From contig JACZQV010000005.1 of NCBI GenBank assembly GCA_022545545.1, forward strand, positions 1-37,971: DNA of 37,971 nt, given 5' to 3'. This document shows positions 9,130 through 20,128 of this stretch, one piece after another. A program made the position numbers and the translations under genes. Numbering within the stretch: the first letter of the stretch is position 1; each line of letters starts with the position of its first letter. This stretch comes from Pseudomonadota bacterium (GTDB lineage Bacteria; Pseudomonadota; Alphaproteobacteria; SMXQ01). The notes beneath the pieces are model-generated. The model was given only the letters and a program-made list of their open reading frames with translations, was not told the DNA's origin and made no database searches.

Positions 9130-9723
9130 ATGGTGCGCCTGACCAAGATCTACACCCGTGGCGGGGACAAGGGCGAAACCTCCCTTGGCGACGGATCACG
9201 CATCGCCAAGCACGATACCAGGGTCGCCGCTTACGGTACGGTGGATGAGGCCAACGCCGTCATCGGGCTCGCCAGGCTTCACACCTCGGGCGAGGCCGAC
9301 GCGGCGCTTGCCCGCATCCAGAACGACCTCTTCGACCTCGGCGCCGATCTCTGCCGGCCTGAAGGCGATGAAAAAGGGCAAGGCGCTTCGGACGCCGCCA
9401 AGAACGCCAAAGGTCCGCTGCGCATCATCCAAGCACAGATCGACCGCCTGGAAGCGGAAATCGACGGCATGAACGCGGAACTCGCGCCGCTCGAGAGTTT
9501 CGTCCTGCCGGGCGGCACCGAAGCTTCGGCCACCCTCCATCTCGCCCGCACCGTCGTTCGCCGCGCCGAACGGCTGATCACGGAATTGGCCCGGACGGAG
9601 GCCGTCAACCCCTCGGCCATCGCCTACATCAACCGCCTGTCCGATCATCTCTTCGTCCTCGCGCGGGTTCTCAATGACAAGGGCGGGCGCGATGTCCTGT
9701 GGCGTCCCGGCGCCAATAGGTAA
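9130..9723 (+). CDS. Cob(I)yrinic acid a,c-diamide adenosyltransferase (PduO type)
   Basis: 'MVRLTKIYTRGGDKGETSLGDGSRIAKHDTRVAAYGTVDEANA' signature. Confidence 0.93.
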   Translation: MVRLTKIYTRGGDKGETSLGDGSRIAKHDTRVAAYGTVDEANAVIGLARLHTSGEADAALARIQNDLFDLGADLCRPEGDEKGQGASDAAKNAKGPLRIIQAQIDRLEAEIDGMNAELAPLESFVLPGGTEASATLHLARTVVRRAERLITELARTEAVNPSAIAYINRLSDHLFVLARVLNDKGGRDVLWRPGANR

Positions 9724-9835
9724 AACGCGCGGGTAAGGCGGCGGCGGCGGCGCTTGACAGGGAACCCGCTCTTAAACAAACTCAGTGAATCCGCCGGGGG
9801 CGCCTCTGTCCCCGGACCATAATTTCAGGCAACCC

Positions 9836-10585
9836 ATGAAAGTTCTCGTTTCCGTCAAGCGGGTCATCGACGCCAACGTCAAGGTGCGGGTCAAGGCCGA
9901 CCGGACCGGGGTCGAGACCGCCAACGTCAAGCAATCGATGAACCCCTTCGACGAGATCGCCGTCGAGGAAGCGATACGCTTGGCCGAAGACGGCAAGGCC
10001 GAGGAGATCGTCGTCGTCTCGGCGGGGCCTGAGCGGTGCTCGGAAACCATCCGCACGGCGCTTGCCATGGGGGCCGACCGCGGCATCCACGTCAAGTGCG
10101 ACGACGCCCTGGAGCCCCTCGCCGTCGCCAAGATTCTGAAGGCCATCGTCGATCGCGAATCGCCCGATATCGTCATCGCCGGCAAGCAGGCGATCGATGA
10201 CGACTGCAACCAGACGGGACAGATGCTGGCGGGCCTCCTTGGCTGGCCCCAGGGAACCTTCGTCTCCAAACTCGAGATCGGCGACGGCGAGGTCCAGGTG
10301 ACGCGCGAGGTGGACGGCGGGCTCGAGACCCTGGCGCTCGACCTGCCGTGCGTGGTGACCACCGATCTCCGCTTGAACGAGCCGCGTTACGCTTCGCTGC
10401 CCAACATCATGCGGGCGAAGAAGAAACCGATCGACGCCGTGACCCCGGAAGAGCTCGGCGTCGACATTACGCCGAGGCTTACGACGCTCAAGATCGAGGA
10501 ACCGACCAAGCGCGAGGCCGGCGTCAAGCTCGAGAGCGCCGCCGAGCTTGTCGACAGGCTCGCCAACGAGGCGGGAGTGATCTGA
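9836..10585 (+). CDS. etfB: Electron transfer flavoprotein subunit beta
   Basis: '[20 protein letters not shown]...[14 protein letters not shown]'. Confidence 0.95.
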   Translation: MKVLVSVKRVIDANVKVRVKADRTGVETANVKQSMNPFDEIAVEEAIRLAEDGKAEEIVVVSAGPERCSETIRTALAMGADRGIHVKCDDALEPLAVAKILKAIVDRESPDIVIAGKQAIDDDCNQTGQMLAGLLGWPQGTFVSKLEIGDGEVQVTREVDGGLETLALDLPCVVTTDLRLNEPRYASLPNIMRAKKKPIDAVTPEELGVDITPRLTTLKIEEPTKREAGVKLESAAELVDRLANEAGVI

Positions 10586-11553
10586 TGGCCGTCCTCGTCC
10601 TTGCCGAGCACGATCACCGATCGATCTCGGCGGCGACGCTGAACACGTGCTCGGCGGCGAAGGCGTTGGCGGCGCTCACCGGCGGCGGCGTCGCGGTGCT
10701 GGTGGCGGGAGAGAACTGTGACGGCGCCGCCAAGGACGCCGCCGGCATCGAAGGCGTCACCAAGGTGTTCCATGCCGATGATGGCGCCTTCGCCCACCCG
10801 CTGGCGGAGAATCTGACCGAGCTGGTGCTCAGCGTCGCCGATGGCTACAGCCATATTCTTTTCCCCGCCACCACCTTCGGCAAGAACGTCGCGCCGCGCG
10901 TCGCCGCGCTCCTCGACGTCCAGCAGATCTCCGACGTCACCGAAATAACGGCGCCTGACACCTTCGTCCGCCCGGTCTATGCCGGCAACGCCATGGCGAC
11001 GGTGCGATCGAGGGATACGGTCAAGGTCATCACCGTGCGCACCACCGCGTTCGAAAAGGCCGAGACCGGAGGCGGCGCGGCGGAAATCGAGGCCATCGCG
11101 GCGATAGGCGGCGGTCCGGCGCTCTCGCGTTTCATCTCCGCCGAACTCAGCGCCTCGGAACGGCCGGAGCTTACCAGCGCCCGGGTCATCATCTCGGGCG
11201 GGCGCGGCATGGGGAGCGCCGACAACTTCAAACTGTTGGAGCAGATCGCCGATCACCTCAACGCCGCCATCGGCGCGTCCCGCGCCGCCGTCGATGCCGG
11301 TTTCGTCCCCAACGACTACCAGGTCGGCCAGACCGGCAAGATCGTCGCGCCCGAGCTTTATATCGCCGTCGGCATTTCCGGCGCCATTCAGCACCTCGCG
11401 GGCATGAAGGACTCCAAGGTCATCGTCGCCATCAACAAGGACGAGGAAGCCCCCATCTTCCAGGTCGCCGATTACGGCATCGTCGGCGATCTGTTCAAGG
11501 TGCTGCCGGAGCTGACGGCGGAACTCGCCAAGTGGAAGGACGCCGCCAAGTAG
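10585..11553 (+). CDS. etfA: Electron transfer flavoprotein subunit alpha
   Basis: 'SGGRGMGSADNF...GASRAAVDAGFVPNDYQVGQTGKIVAPELYIAVGISGAIQHLAGMKDSKVIVAINKDEEAPIF'; TGATG overlap with etfB. Confidence 0.97.
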   Translation: MAVLVLAEHDHRSISAATLNTCSAAKALAALTGGGVAVLVAGENCDGAAKDAAGIEGVTKVFHADDGAFAHPLAENLTELVLSVADGYSHILFPATTFGKNVAPRVAALLDVQQISDVTEITAPDTFVRPVYAGNAMATVRSRDTVKVITVRTTAFEKAETGGGAAEIEAIAAIGGGPALSRFISAELSASERPELTSARVIISGGRGMGSADNFKLLEQIADHLNAAIGASRAAVDAGFVPNDYQVGQTGKIVAPELYIAVGISGAIQHLAGMKDSKVIVAINKDEEAPIFQVADYGIVGDLFKVLPELTAELAKWKDAAK

Positions 11554-11760
11554 CGGCGCGGCCGCCGGCATTGCCGGTGAAGTGGGCCGGCGGTCAGGAT
11601 AAACTGTTGCATTTGCCCCCGAATTGGGGGATTGGAGACCCCTTCGGCGGTCGATTCGCAGGTCGAGGAGACCGCAACGGCGACGGCGCCCGGCGTCCGG
11701 GCCCGCGCGTAGCGGAAGGATGGTTTGCGTCTTGATACGCATTCCCAGCACCATCGGATG

Positions 11761-13227
11761 AGCACCAAACCCCATCACGCCAAGGCCGCCCGGGGCAGCG
11801 CCGCGCCCGGTTCGAGCGCCGCGTCGGGGCCCAACCCCGAAGCCGGCGGCGCGCCGGCGCTTCGGGGCGGACGGTTCACCGGCGGCCTCGATGCCCTGAT
11901 GGCGGAGATCAACGCCTCCATCGGCTTCGATCGCCGGCTTTACGCCCAGGATATCGCGGCGTCGAAGGCCCATTGCGCCATGCTCGCGCGCCAGGGCATC
12001 ATCTCCGGCGAGGACGGCGATGCCATCCTCGAGGGCCTGGATAAGATCCTCCGGGAGATCGAGAGCGGCGCTTTCGCCTTTGAGACGGCGCTCGAGGACA
12101 TCCACATGAACATCGAGGCGCGCCTGACCGATTTGATCGGCGAGGCCGGCGGCAAGCTCCACACCGCGCGCTCGCGCAACGACCAGGTGGTGACCGACCT
12201 CAAGCTCTGGGTGCGCGACGCGCTCGATACTCTCGACGGGGAGATCAAGGAACTCCAGGCGGCCCTGATCGACGCCGCGGAACGCCATGCCGGCACCGTC
12301 ATGCCCGGTTTCACCCATCTCCAATGCGCCCAGCCGGTGACCTTCGGCCACCATCTGCTGGCCTACGTGGAGATGGCGGGCCGCGACCGCGGGCGCATCA
12401 TCGATTGCCGCACACGCCTCAACGAATCGCCGCTCGGCGCCGCCGCGCTGGGCGGAACATCCTTCGCCATCGACCGCGACGACACCGCCAAGGCGCTTGG
12501 TTTCGACCGCCCGGCGGCCAATTCGATCGACGCCGTATCGGACCGGGACTTCGTCATCGAGTTCCTCGGCCTCGCCGCCATCGCGGCGGTCCACCTCTCG
12601 CGCCTGGCCGAGGAATTCGTGCTGTGGAGCTCGGCCCAGTTCGGCTTCGTCACCCTGTCCGACGCCTTCACCACCGGCTCCTCGATCATGCCCCAGAAGC
12701 GCAATCCCGACGCCGCCGAGCTCGTGCGGGCGAAGACGGGACGCATCTTCGGCGCGCTGATCGCCGTGCTTACCGTCATGAAGGGGCTGCCGCTCGCCTA
12801 CGGCAAGGACATGCAGGAAGACAAGGAGCCGGTGTTCGACGCCGCCGATACATTGTCGCTCTGCATCAGGGCGATCACCGGCATGGTGAAGGACATGGAA
12901 GTCCATGAGGACGCGATGGGCGCGGCGGCGGCGAAGGATTTCGCCACGGCGACCGATCTCGCCGACTGGCTGGTGCGCGAGGCGGGCCTCAGTTTCCGCA
13001 AGGCGCACGGCGCCGTCGGCCGGCTGGTGAAGCTGGCCGAGGACAAGGGCGTCGATCTCGCCGGTCTCGGCCTCGATGAGATGCGCGACATCGAACCCAA
13101 GATCGACCAGCGGGCGCTTGAAGTGCTGACCGTCGAGCGGGCGGTCGAAAGCCGCACCAGCTTCGGCGGCACCGCGCCCGACAATGTGCGCCGGGCCGCG
13201 AAGGAGGCCCGCGGGAGGTTCCTATGA
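11761..13227 (+). CDS. argH: Argininosuccinate lyase
   Basis: '[23 protein letters not shown]', '[17 protein letters not shown]'; ATG at 11761. Confidence 0.96.
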   Translation, partial: STKPHHAKAARGSAAPGSSAASGPNPEAGGAPALRGGRFTGGLDALMAEINASIGFDRRLYAQDIAASKAHCAMLARQGIISGEDGDAILEGLDKILREIESGAFAFETALEDIHMNIEARLTDLIGEAGGKLHTARSRNDQVVTDLKLWVRDALDTLDGEIKELQAALIDAAERHAGTVMPGFTHLQCAQPVTFGHHLLAYVEMAGRDRGRIIDCRTRLNESPLGAAALGGTSFAIDRDDTAKALGFDRPAANSIDAVSDRDFVIEFLGLAAIAAVHLSRLAEEFVLWSSAQFGFVTLSDAFTTGSSIMPQKRNPDAAELVRAKTGRIFGALIAVLTVMKGLPLAYGKDMQEDKEPVFDAADTLSLCIRAITGMVKDMEVHEDAMGAAAAKDFATATDLADWLVREAGLSFRKAHGAVGRLVKLAEDKGVDLAGLGLDEMRDIEPKIDQRALEVLTVERAVESRTSFGGTAPDNVRRAAKEARGRFL

Positions 13228-13376
13228 ACCGGAGGTCAGGCGTCGTTCGTATCGTCACCCTGCTGATGATCGCCTGCTTCCTGGCGTTACCGCTCGGCGC
13301 CTGCGGCAAGAAGGCAAGCCTCGAACCGCCGCCGGGAAAGGAAACCGAGTTCCCCCGGCAGTACCCGCGGCGGTAA
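13224..13376 (+). CDS. Small LptM-like lipoprotein (50 aa; below the ORF track cutoff)
   Basis: [50 protein letters not shown]; lipobox LGAC followed by GKK; ATGA overlap with argH; argH-lipoprotein-lysA context. Confidence 0.85.
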   Translation: MNRRSGVVRIVTLLMIACFLALPLGACGKKASLEPPPGKETEFPRQYPRR

Positions 13377-13381
13377 TACCG

Positions 13382-14677
13382 ATGAACCATTTCCCCTATC
13401 GCGACGGCGAGCTCTTCGCCGAGGGCGTGCCCCTTCAGCGCATCGCCGCCGAGGTCGGCACGCCGGTCTATTGCTACTCGTCCGCCGCGCTCGCCGCCAA
13501 TTACCGGGCCTTCGCCGAAGCCTTCGCCGGACAGCGGGCGACGATATGCTATGCCGTCAAGGCCAATTCCAACCTCGCCGTCATCCGCACCCTCGCCCGG
13601 TTGGGCGCCGGCGCCGACGTGCTCTCGGAGGGCGAGCTTCGCCGGGCGCTCCGGGCCGGCGTCGCGCCCGGGAACATCGTCTTTTCCGGCGTCGGCAAAT
13701 CGCCGGACGAATTGGCGCTGGCGCTCGAGGCGGGCATCGGCCAGATCAATGTCGAATCCGAGCCCGAGATCGAGGCCTTGAACGAACTGGCCGCCGCCAA
13801 GGGCGTGCGCGCGCCGGTGGCCATCCGCGTCAACCCCGACGTCGACGCCGGGACCCACGAGAAGATCACCACCGGCATCAAGGAAAACAAGTTCGGCATC
13901 GATTTCGATCGTGCCCGCGCGGTGGCGGCCCATGCGGGCGGGCTTCCGGGCATCGACATCGTCGGCGCCGCCGTCCATATCGGCTCGCAGCTCACCGATC
14001 TCGCCCCCTTTTCCGACGCCTTCCGTCTGCTCTCGGAGCTTGTCGGGGGCTTGCGCGAAGACGGCCACGACATCCGCCGCCTCGATCTCGGCGGCGGCCT
14101 CGGCATCCGCTACCAAGACGAGACGCCGCCGACGCCGAAGGAATACGCGGCGATGATCGCCAGGGCGACCGATGGGCTCGACTTGGAGATCGTGCTGGAG
14201 CCGGGGCGGGCGATTACCGGCGACGCCGGGGTTCTCCTCACCCGGGTTCTCTACGTCAAGAAGGGGGTATCGCGGACCTTCGTGATCGTCGACGCGGCGA
14301 TGAACGACCTCATGCGGCCGTCACTCTATGACGCCCATCACGCCATCATCCCGGCGATCGAACCCGCGCCGGACGCCGATGAGGCCGTGGTCGACGTGGT
14401 CGGTCCGGTGTGCGAGACCGGCGATTTTTTGGCCAGGGATCGCGCCATGCCCGTGGTACACTCCCAAGACCTCCTTGCCATCGGTGCCGCCGGGGCTTAT
14501 GGGGCGGTCATGGCTTCCACCTATAACAGCCGGCCTCTGGTGGCGGAAGTGTTGGTCAAGGACGGCGATTTCGCCGTCATACGGCCGAGGCAGAGCTACG
14601 ACGACATGCTCGGCGCCGAGAAGATGCCGGACTGGCTCGAGGATGCCCAGCCCTTGCCTTCGAAAGGCGTCGCATGA
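13382..14677 (+). CDS. lysA: Diaminopimelate decarboxylase
   Basis: 'CYAVKANSNLAVI', 'NVESEPEIEAL', 'VHIGSQLTD', 'GPVCETGDFLARDR'. Confidence 0.97.
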   Translation: MNHFPYRDGELFAEGVPLQRIAAEVGTPVYCYSSAALAANYRAFAEAFAGQRATICYAVKANSNLAVIRTLARLGAGADVLSEGELRRALRAGVAPGNIVFSGVGKSPDELALALEAGIGQINVESEPEIEALNELAAAKGVRAPVAIRVNPDVDAGTHEKITTGIKENKFGIDFDRARAVAAHAGGLPGIDIVGAAVHIGSQLTDLAPFSDAFRLLSELVGGLREDGHDIRRLDLGGGLGIRYQDETPPTPKEYAAMIARATDGLDLEIVLEPGRAITGDAGVLLTRVLYVKKGVSRTFVIVDAAMNDLMRPSLYDAHHAIIPAIEPAPDADEAVVDVVGPVCETGDFLARDRAMPVVHSQDLLAIGAAGAYGAVMASTYNSRPLVAEVLVKDGDFAVIRPRQSYDDMLGAEKMPDWLEDAQPLPSKGVA

Positions 14678-17127
14678 AGGAAGACACGGACCGAGACCCT
14701 TTGCTGACCGGGAAGATGCGCGGGCGTCTCGAGCGGCTGGAGTTCCTGGCGCGCCTGGCGCTCTTTTGGGAGCGGCTGTGGCCGGCCCTGTGGCCGGCGG
14801 TGGGCGTTGGCGGCATATTCCTGGCCCTGGCGCTGTTCGATGTCCTGCCGGGCCTGCCCGGATGGCTTCATTTTCTGGTCCTGATCGCCTTTCTCGGACT
14901 GTTGGGATTCGCCCTCAGGCGCGCGGTAATGAGTCTGGCCGTGCCGGGCGCGGCGGCGTCCCGGCGGCGGCTTGAAACCAAGAGCGGTCTCGAGCACCGT
15001 CCGCTCAGCGTGCTCGGGGACGAACTCGCCACCGGCGAAAGCGATCCCGAGATTCGGGCGCTCTGGCACTTGCACCGCAAGCGTATGTTCGAGAGGCTCC
15101 GCGATTTGCGCGTCGGCGTCCCGGCGGCCGGCCTTGCGAAGCGGGACATTTACGCGCTGCGCGCGGCGTTGACGGTGGTGCTGGCGATCGCGGCGGCGGC
15201 GGCCTGGAACGACGGTGCTTCGCGCCTCGCGGGCGCGGTGACACCGGACTTCGCCTCATTCGGCGCCGGGTCGCCGGCGACGCTCGATGTCTGGATCACG
15301 CCGCCCGCTTATACCGGTCTTGCTCCGATCTTCGTCAAGGGCCGGAGCGAACAAAAAGACGTCCTCGCGGTACCGGCGGGAAGCGGCCTGCTGGCTCAGC
15401 TCCATGGCGGGCGTGGCACGCCCAGGCTCAAGATCGATGACGAGGCGACACCCTTCAGCGCCGTCGATACGAACGCCTACAAGATTACCGCCACCATCGA
15501 CGACGGAGACCGGCTCAGCGTCGAACAGGACGGCAAGGAAATCGCCGCCTGGCCACTTTCGGTCATCCCCGATACCGAGCCCGAGGTCCAGTTCGCCACC
15601 CCGCCAACGCGTACCACCAGGGCGGCGCTGAGGCTCGAATACCAGGCGGTGGACGATTACGGTATCGCCGGGGTCAAGGCCTTCATCCGCCGCACCGGCC
15701 CCGGCGCCGCGCACAAGGGCGCGGTCAAGACGATCGTGCTCGACCTGCCCCTGCCCGGCACCGGCTTCAAGAAGGCCAAGGAAGCAAGCTACCACGACCT
15801 CACCGCCCACCCCTGGGCGGGGCTGCCGGTCTCCGTCCAGTTGATGGCGAATGACGGCATCGGCCAGATCGGCGTCAGTCAGCCCCGTGTCATGGTTCTG
15901 CCCGAAAGGCTCTTCCGCCACCCCGTGGCGCGCGCCATCATCGAGTTGCGCAAGCGGCTTTCCGTCGATCCCGACGACCGGCGCCCGGTCATGCTGGGGC
16001 TTTATGAATTATCGAACTTCCCGCGGGAATACCGGCACGACACGGTGGTGTTCCTGGCGCTTCGCTCGGCGCGGGCGAGGCTCAAATACGACCACTCGGA
16101 AGAGGCGGTGCCGGCGGTTCAATCGCTCTTGTGGGACACCGCCTTGCGCCTCGAGGACGGCAAGCTTTCGATCGCCCAGCGGGAACTTCGCGCCGCCCAG
16201 CGGGCCCTGATCGAGGCCCTTTCCAGGCGCGCGTCGACCGCCGAGATCGAGCGCCTCATGGACAAGCTGCAGACGGCGCTTAACCGCTTCCTCGAGTCGA
16301 TGCTCAAGAACATGCAGAACATGCCGAATTTGGCGATGCCCTTCGATCCCTCGTCGCGCTATTTCACGCCCCAGGATTTGCAGCGGATGCTCGAACGGGC
16401 CCGCGAACTGGCCCGCACCGGCTCCCTCGACGCGGCACGCCAACTCCTCGCGCTCATGCAGGAGTTGTTGGAGAACCTGCGCGCCGGCAACTTCGCCATG
16501 AGGCCGGGGGGAAAGGGTGAAAACAAGGCCTGGGAAATGATGCGCAACCTGGGGGACATCATGCGCCGCCAGCAACGGCTTCTCGACCGTTCCTTCGGTG
16601 ATTCCCAGAAGAGCCTTGGGCAGGGCACGCGCCCCGACACCGGCGGCAGCGCCAAGGAGCAGGAGGCGCTGCGCCGGGGATTGGGGGACCTCATGCGTCG
16701 ACTGGGCGAAGCCGCCGGGCGAATCCCCAGGGCCTTCGGCCGCGCCGAGCGTTCCATGCGAGACGCGGTGGAAGCCTTGCGGCGCAACGCTCCGGGCCAG
16801 GCGGTGGGTCCGCAGAGCGACGCCCTCGATCAGTTGCAACAGGGCGCCGGCGCCATGATGAAGGAGCTGATGAAGCGGTTCGGCCGCGGGCCCGGGATGG
16901 CACGCCGGGGCGGTGGGTTGATGAACCGCATGAATCGCGCCTTCGACCCGCTGGGCCGGCCGATGCCGGGCGTCGGCAACTTCAGCGGCGAGGATGTCGG
17001 CATACCGGATGAAATGGAAATGCAAAGGGCGCGGGAAATCCTCAGGGAGTTGCGCCGGCGCGCCGGCGAACTGGACCGTCCGCGCCTCGAGCGGGACTAC
17101 CTCGACCGCCTGTTGCGACGGTTCTGA
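14674..17127 (+). CDS. TIGR02302 / DUF4175 family membrane protein
   Basis: 817 aa with N-terminal TM segments and a long Met/Arg-rich helical C-terminus typical of the family. Confidence 0.8.
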   Translation: MKEDTDRDPLLTGKMRGRLERLEFLARLALFWERLWPALWPAVGVGGIFLALALFDVLPGLPGWLHFLVLIAFLGLLGFALRRAVMSLAVPGAAASRRRLETKSGLEHRPLSVLGDELATGESDPEIRALWHLHRKRMFERLRDLRVGVPAAGLAKRDIYALRAALTVVLAIAAAAAWNDGASRLAGAVTPDFASFGAGSPATLDVWITPPAYTGLAPIFVKGRSEQKDVLAVPAGSGLLAQLHGGRGTPRLKIDDEATPFSAVDTNAYKITATIDDGDRLSVEQDGKEIAAWPLSVIPDTEPEVQFATPPTRTTRAALRLEYQAVDDYGIAGVKAFIRRTGPGAAHKGAVKTIVLDLPLPGTGFKKAKEASYHDLTAHPWAGLPVSVQLMANDGIGQIGVSQPRVMVLPERLFRHPVARAIIELRKRLSVDPDDRRPVMLGLYELSNFPREYRHDTVVFLALRSARARLKYDHSEEAVPAVQSLLWDTALRLEDGKLSIAQRELRAAQRALIEALSRRASTAEIERLMDKLQTALNRFLESMLKNMQNMPNLAMPFDPSSRYFTPQDLQRMLERARELARTGSLDAARQLLALMQELLENLRAGNFAMRPGGKGENKAWEMMRNLGDIMRRQQRLLDRSFGDSQKSLGQGTRPDTGGSAKEQEALRRGLGDLMRRLGEAAGRIPRAFGRAERSMRDAVEALRRNAPGQAVGPQSDALDQLQQGAGAMMKELMKRFGRGPGMARRGGGLMNRMNRAFDPLGRPMPGVGNFSGEDVGIPDEMEMQRAREILRELRRRAGELDRPRLERDYLDRLLRRF

Positions 17128-17196
17128 AACCCTTCACGCGGAAGACCGAAGTCGCGGCGCGCCTTGCGCGGCTTGAGTCCTGACGCGGCTCGAGCG

Positions 17197-17577
17197 TTAA
17201 GAAGAGGCTTGGTCGGGGGCACCCGCCAAGGTGTCTTCGACGGCGTCGCAAATTTCCTGCAGATCGAACGGCTTGGGAATGACCCGGTGGACGAGGGCAT
17301 CGAGGTTGTGGGCGCGCTCGCGTTGACCCGGATATCCCGACATCAGCAGGATGGGAAGCTCCGGGTGGTCCTTCGATACCTTGAGCGCCAGTGCGATGCC
17401 ATCCATGCCCGGCATGACGATATCGGTCAACAGGAGGTCATAATGCCCCGCCCCTAGGGCTTCGAGCGCCCGGATCCCGTCATTGACGGCGGTGACCTCA
17501 TGTCCCTGGTGGCTAAGCGCCCGCCTGACGAACTCGCGAACGTCCTCTTCGTCTTCGGCGACCAGGATCCGTGCCAT
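17197..17577 (-). CDS. Single-domain response regulator, CpdR-like
   Basis: 126 aa receiver: 'MARILVAEDEEDVREFV...LLLTDIVMPGMDGIALA...ILLMSGYPGQ...VIPKPFDLQEI'. Confidence 0.85.
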   Translation of the reverse strand: MARILVAEDEEDVREFVRRALSHQGHEVTAVNDGIRALEALGAGHYDLLLTDIVMPGMDGIALALKVSKDHPELPILLMSGYPGQRERAHNLDALVHRVIPKPFDLQEICDAVEDTLAGAPDQASS

Positions 17578-17588
17578 CTCATCCCCTC

Positions 17589-18293
17589 CTAGCCGTCGTT
17601 CACGAAGGTTATTTTCACGTCGGTCGCCTTCGGAGGCGGGTCCTTCACCTGGGTCACGAAGGGCGCGCTTTCGCCCGGCAACAGGCGGGTCTGCACGGCC
17701 GAGAAGGTCCAGTTCTTGATCTCGTCCTGCTCGGCGTTGCGCAGCTCCGCGCGCAGCTTCGGCACCTCGTAGGTGAATTTGGAGATATTCTTGACCTCCC
17801 CTTCGATGATCAGCACCGGAACGCCTGCCTCGGTCCGCCGCGACTGTTTGAGGTTGCGTAGCTCCAGTCCGAAAGGCACGGCGGCGACCTCGAGCCCCGC
17901 CAATTCGTAAAGCTGCGCCGCCGGCGGCCAGATGGCGACGATCTCGTCGCGCGCGATGGTACCGCCACCGAGAACGGCGATCACGACCGCCGCCAGCGCC
18001 ACCCATCCGACGGCGGCGCCGCGCCGGGTGGGCTTGCGGGGAAAGGCCGGCAGATCGGAACCCGTGGGGATCGCCCGTGGCCCGGCTTCCAACGGCGGCG
18101 GCGCGGCGTCCTCGGCCGAATTTTCCAGCGAATCCGTGGCCGCATCCTCGGCCACGTCCTCGGCCAGGTCGTCGGACGGCGTCTGCATCCACCGGTGGCC
18201 ACACTTGGCGCAGCGCACCATGCGGCCCTTGGGGGCCAACAGCGCCGGGTCTACCAAAAAGCGGGTAGAACAGGCCGAGCAGGAGAGTATCAT
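17589..18293 (-). CDS. Zinc-ribbon (MJ0042-type) / DUF3426-like membrane protein
   Basis: 'MILSCSACSTRFLVDPALLAPKGRMVRCAKCGHRW' + TM segment + C-terminal beta domain. Confidence 0.85.
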   Translation of the reverse strand: MILSCSACSTRFLVDPALLAPKGRMVRCAKCGHRWMQTPSDDLAEDVAEDAATDSLENSAEDAAPPPLEAGPRAIPTGSDLPAFPRKPTRRGAAVGWVALAAVVIAVLGGGTIARDEIVAIWPPAAQLYELAGLEVAAVPFGLELRNLKQSRRTEAGVPVLIIEGEVKNISKFTYEVPKLRAELRNAEQDEIKNWTFSAVQTRLLPGESAPFVTQVKDPPPKATDVKITFVNDG

Positions 18294-18469
18294 GTCGAAT
18301 TCGGAACCTGCGGATCAGCGCGCTTTTATAGGCGCAATCCCGGCCACAAGGCAAGCACCGACGGGGAAACTGGACGCCGGCGGGACGCTATGCAATTCTC
18401 TCCGCTTGGACGCCTGTTCCGGAGTTCCGGAATGGAAGCGAGGGTGAGTGCGATGGATCGCTTCGATTT

Positions 18470-19177
18470 ATGTCCGGCGAGGGAGGCCGCATAAGGGTGG
18501 TCCGATTCCAAAATGTCGGCATGCGCTACGGCCTCGGGCCGGAAATCCTGCATGACGTGTCTTTCGAACTCGAACCCGGTTCTTTCCATTTCCTGACCGG
18601 CCCCAGCGGCGCCGGGAAATCCACGCTGTTGAAACTGATTTATCTCGCTTCCCGTCCGTCCCACGGCCTCATAACCCTGTTCGACCGCGATATCGCGCTG
18701 GCGGAGCGCAACGAACTGCCGGCGCTGCGCCGGCGCATCGGTGTCGTGTTCCAGGAGTTCCGGCTGCTCGATCACCTTTCGGTCATGGACAACGTGGCCC
18801 TGCCGCTCCGGGTTGCCGGCGCGAAGGAGAGCGATATCCGCGACAATGTCGCGGAGTTGCTGGATTGGGTGGGCCTCTCCGATCATTTGCAGTCCCGTCC
18901 GGCGACGCTGTCCGGCGGTCAGAAACAGCGCGTCGCCATCGCCCGCGCCGTGATCAACCGGCCGCATCTTCTGCTTGCCGACGAGCCGACGGGCAATGTC
19001 GATGACCGCATCGGCATACGCCTGCTTTATTTGATCGAGGAACTGAACAAGCTCGGCACCACCATCATCATCGCCACCCACAACGAGGCCCTGGTCTCGC
19101 GCTTCGATCACCCCGAGATGCACCTGAGCGATGGTGTGCTCACCATCAAGCGCAAGTCCGCGCAAGGGATGGTCTGA
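18470..19177 (+). CDS. ftsE: Cell division ATP-binding protein FtsE
   Basis: Walker A 'GPSGAGKST', 'LSGGQKQRVAIARA', 'LLADEPTGNVD'; adjacent to ftsX. Confidence 0.95.
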   Translation: MSGEGGRIRVVRFQNVGMRYGLGPEILHDVSFELEPGSFHFLTGPSGAGKSTLLKLIYLASRPSHGLITLFDRDIALAERNELPALRRRIGVVFQEFRLLDHLSVMDNVALPLRVAGAKESDIRDNVAELLDWVGLSDHLQSRPATLSGGQKQRVAIARAVINRPHLLLADEPTGNVDDRIGIRLLYLIEELNKLGTTIIIATHNEALVSRFDHPEMHLSDGVLTIKRKSAQGMV

Positions 19178-20089
19178 ATGTTCCGGCCGCGCTCCGACCT
19201 GCCACTCGAACACGACGCCGCCAACAGGTTCCTGCCGTGGCTGATCGTCCTCATCGTCTACCTTGCGGCCCTCGCGCTCGCCGGACTGATGGTGCTGAGC
19301 ACCGCCGCCAGCGGCTGGGGCCGGGGACTGACGGATACCTTGACCGTGCAAATCCCTCCGGCGGCGAGTATGGCGAGCAAGGACGGCGTCTCCGATGCCA
19401 ATTCCGCCCCCGAGGCCCGCGTCGATAGGGCGCTCGAGGTGCTGCGCGCCACCCCGGGCGTCGCCCAGGCCAAGGCGTTGAGCCGAGAAGAATTGTTGGC
19501 GCTGCTCGAGCCGTGGCTTGGTTCCGGTCAATTCACCGAAGAACTGTCGCTGCCGGCCCTGATCGACGTAAAGCTGAAGGCTCACTCGGGCGTGAGCCTC
19601 GAGGGCCTGGCGGCGACACTCGACGCCGCCGTGCCGGGAGCCACGATCGACGATCACAAGCGCTGGTTCGGCCGCCTGATCCTGCTGGTCCGCTCCGTCG
19701 AGTTGATCGCCGGCGGCATTGTCCTGCTGGTAAGCTTGGCCGCCATCGCCACCGTCATCTTCGTCACCCGCACCGGGCTCGCGATCCATCACGATGTCAT
19801 CGAACTCCTCCATGTGATGGGCGCCCATGACGCTTACATCGCGCGCCAGTTCCAGTTCCAGGCCCTGGATATGGGCGTGCGTGGCGGCGCCATCGGCTTC
19901 GCGCTCGCCGCTTCGACCCTCCTCGCCCTCGGATATCTCTCCGCGCGGATCGAGGCCATGCTGCTCCCCTCGCTGGAGTTGAACGCCTCTCAATGGCTGG
20001 CGCTTTCGGCCCTGCCGTTCGTCGTCGCACTGATCAGTATGATCACGGCGCGCGTCACCGTGCTCCGGGCCCTCGCCAAACTGCCCTGA
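19178..20089 (+). CDS. ftsX: Cell division protein FtsX
   Basis: Follows ftsE directly; 4-TM FtsX-like protein. Confidence 0.92.
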   Translation: MFRPRSDLPLEHDAANRFLPWLIVLIVYLAALALAGLMVLSTAASGWGRGLTDTLTVQIPPAASMASKDGVSDANSAPEARVDRALEVLRATPGVAQAKALSREELLALLEPWLGSGQFTEELSLPALIDVKLKAHSGVSLEGLAATLDAAVPGATIDDHKRWFGRLILLVRSVELIAGGIVLLVSLAAIATVIFVTRTGLAIHHDVIELLHVMGAHDAYIARQFQFQALDMGVRGGAIGFALAASTLLALGYLSARIEAMLLPSLELNASQWLALSALPFVVALISMITARVTVLRALAKLP

Positions 20090-20128
20090 AATGCCAAACT
20101 GCCCTGAAATGCCAAACTGCCCTGAAAT
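20075..20128 (+). repeat. Three perfect 18-bp tandem repeats (GCCAAACTGCCCTGAAAT) over the ftsX stop codon
   Basis: 20075-20092, 20093-20110 and 20111-20128 identical. Confidence 0.97.

Noticed and set aside
10387-13008. 873-aa minus-strand ORF antisense to etfA/argH
   Set aside because: Low-complexity Arg/Gly/Asp-rich translation typical of an antisense frame in high-GC DNA; etfA and argH on the + strand are unambiguous.
17578-18354. N-terminal part of the 385-aa minus-strand ORF ending in the CpdR-like domain
   Set aside because: It overlaps the zinc-ribbon protein in another frame; the receiver domain starts at its own ATG (17577).
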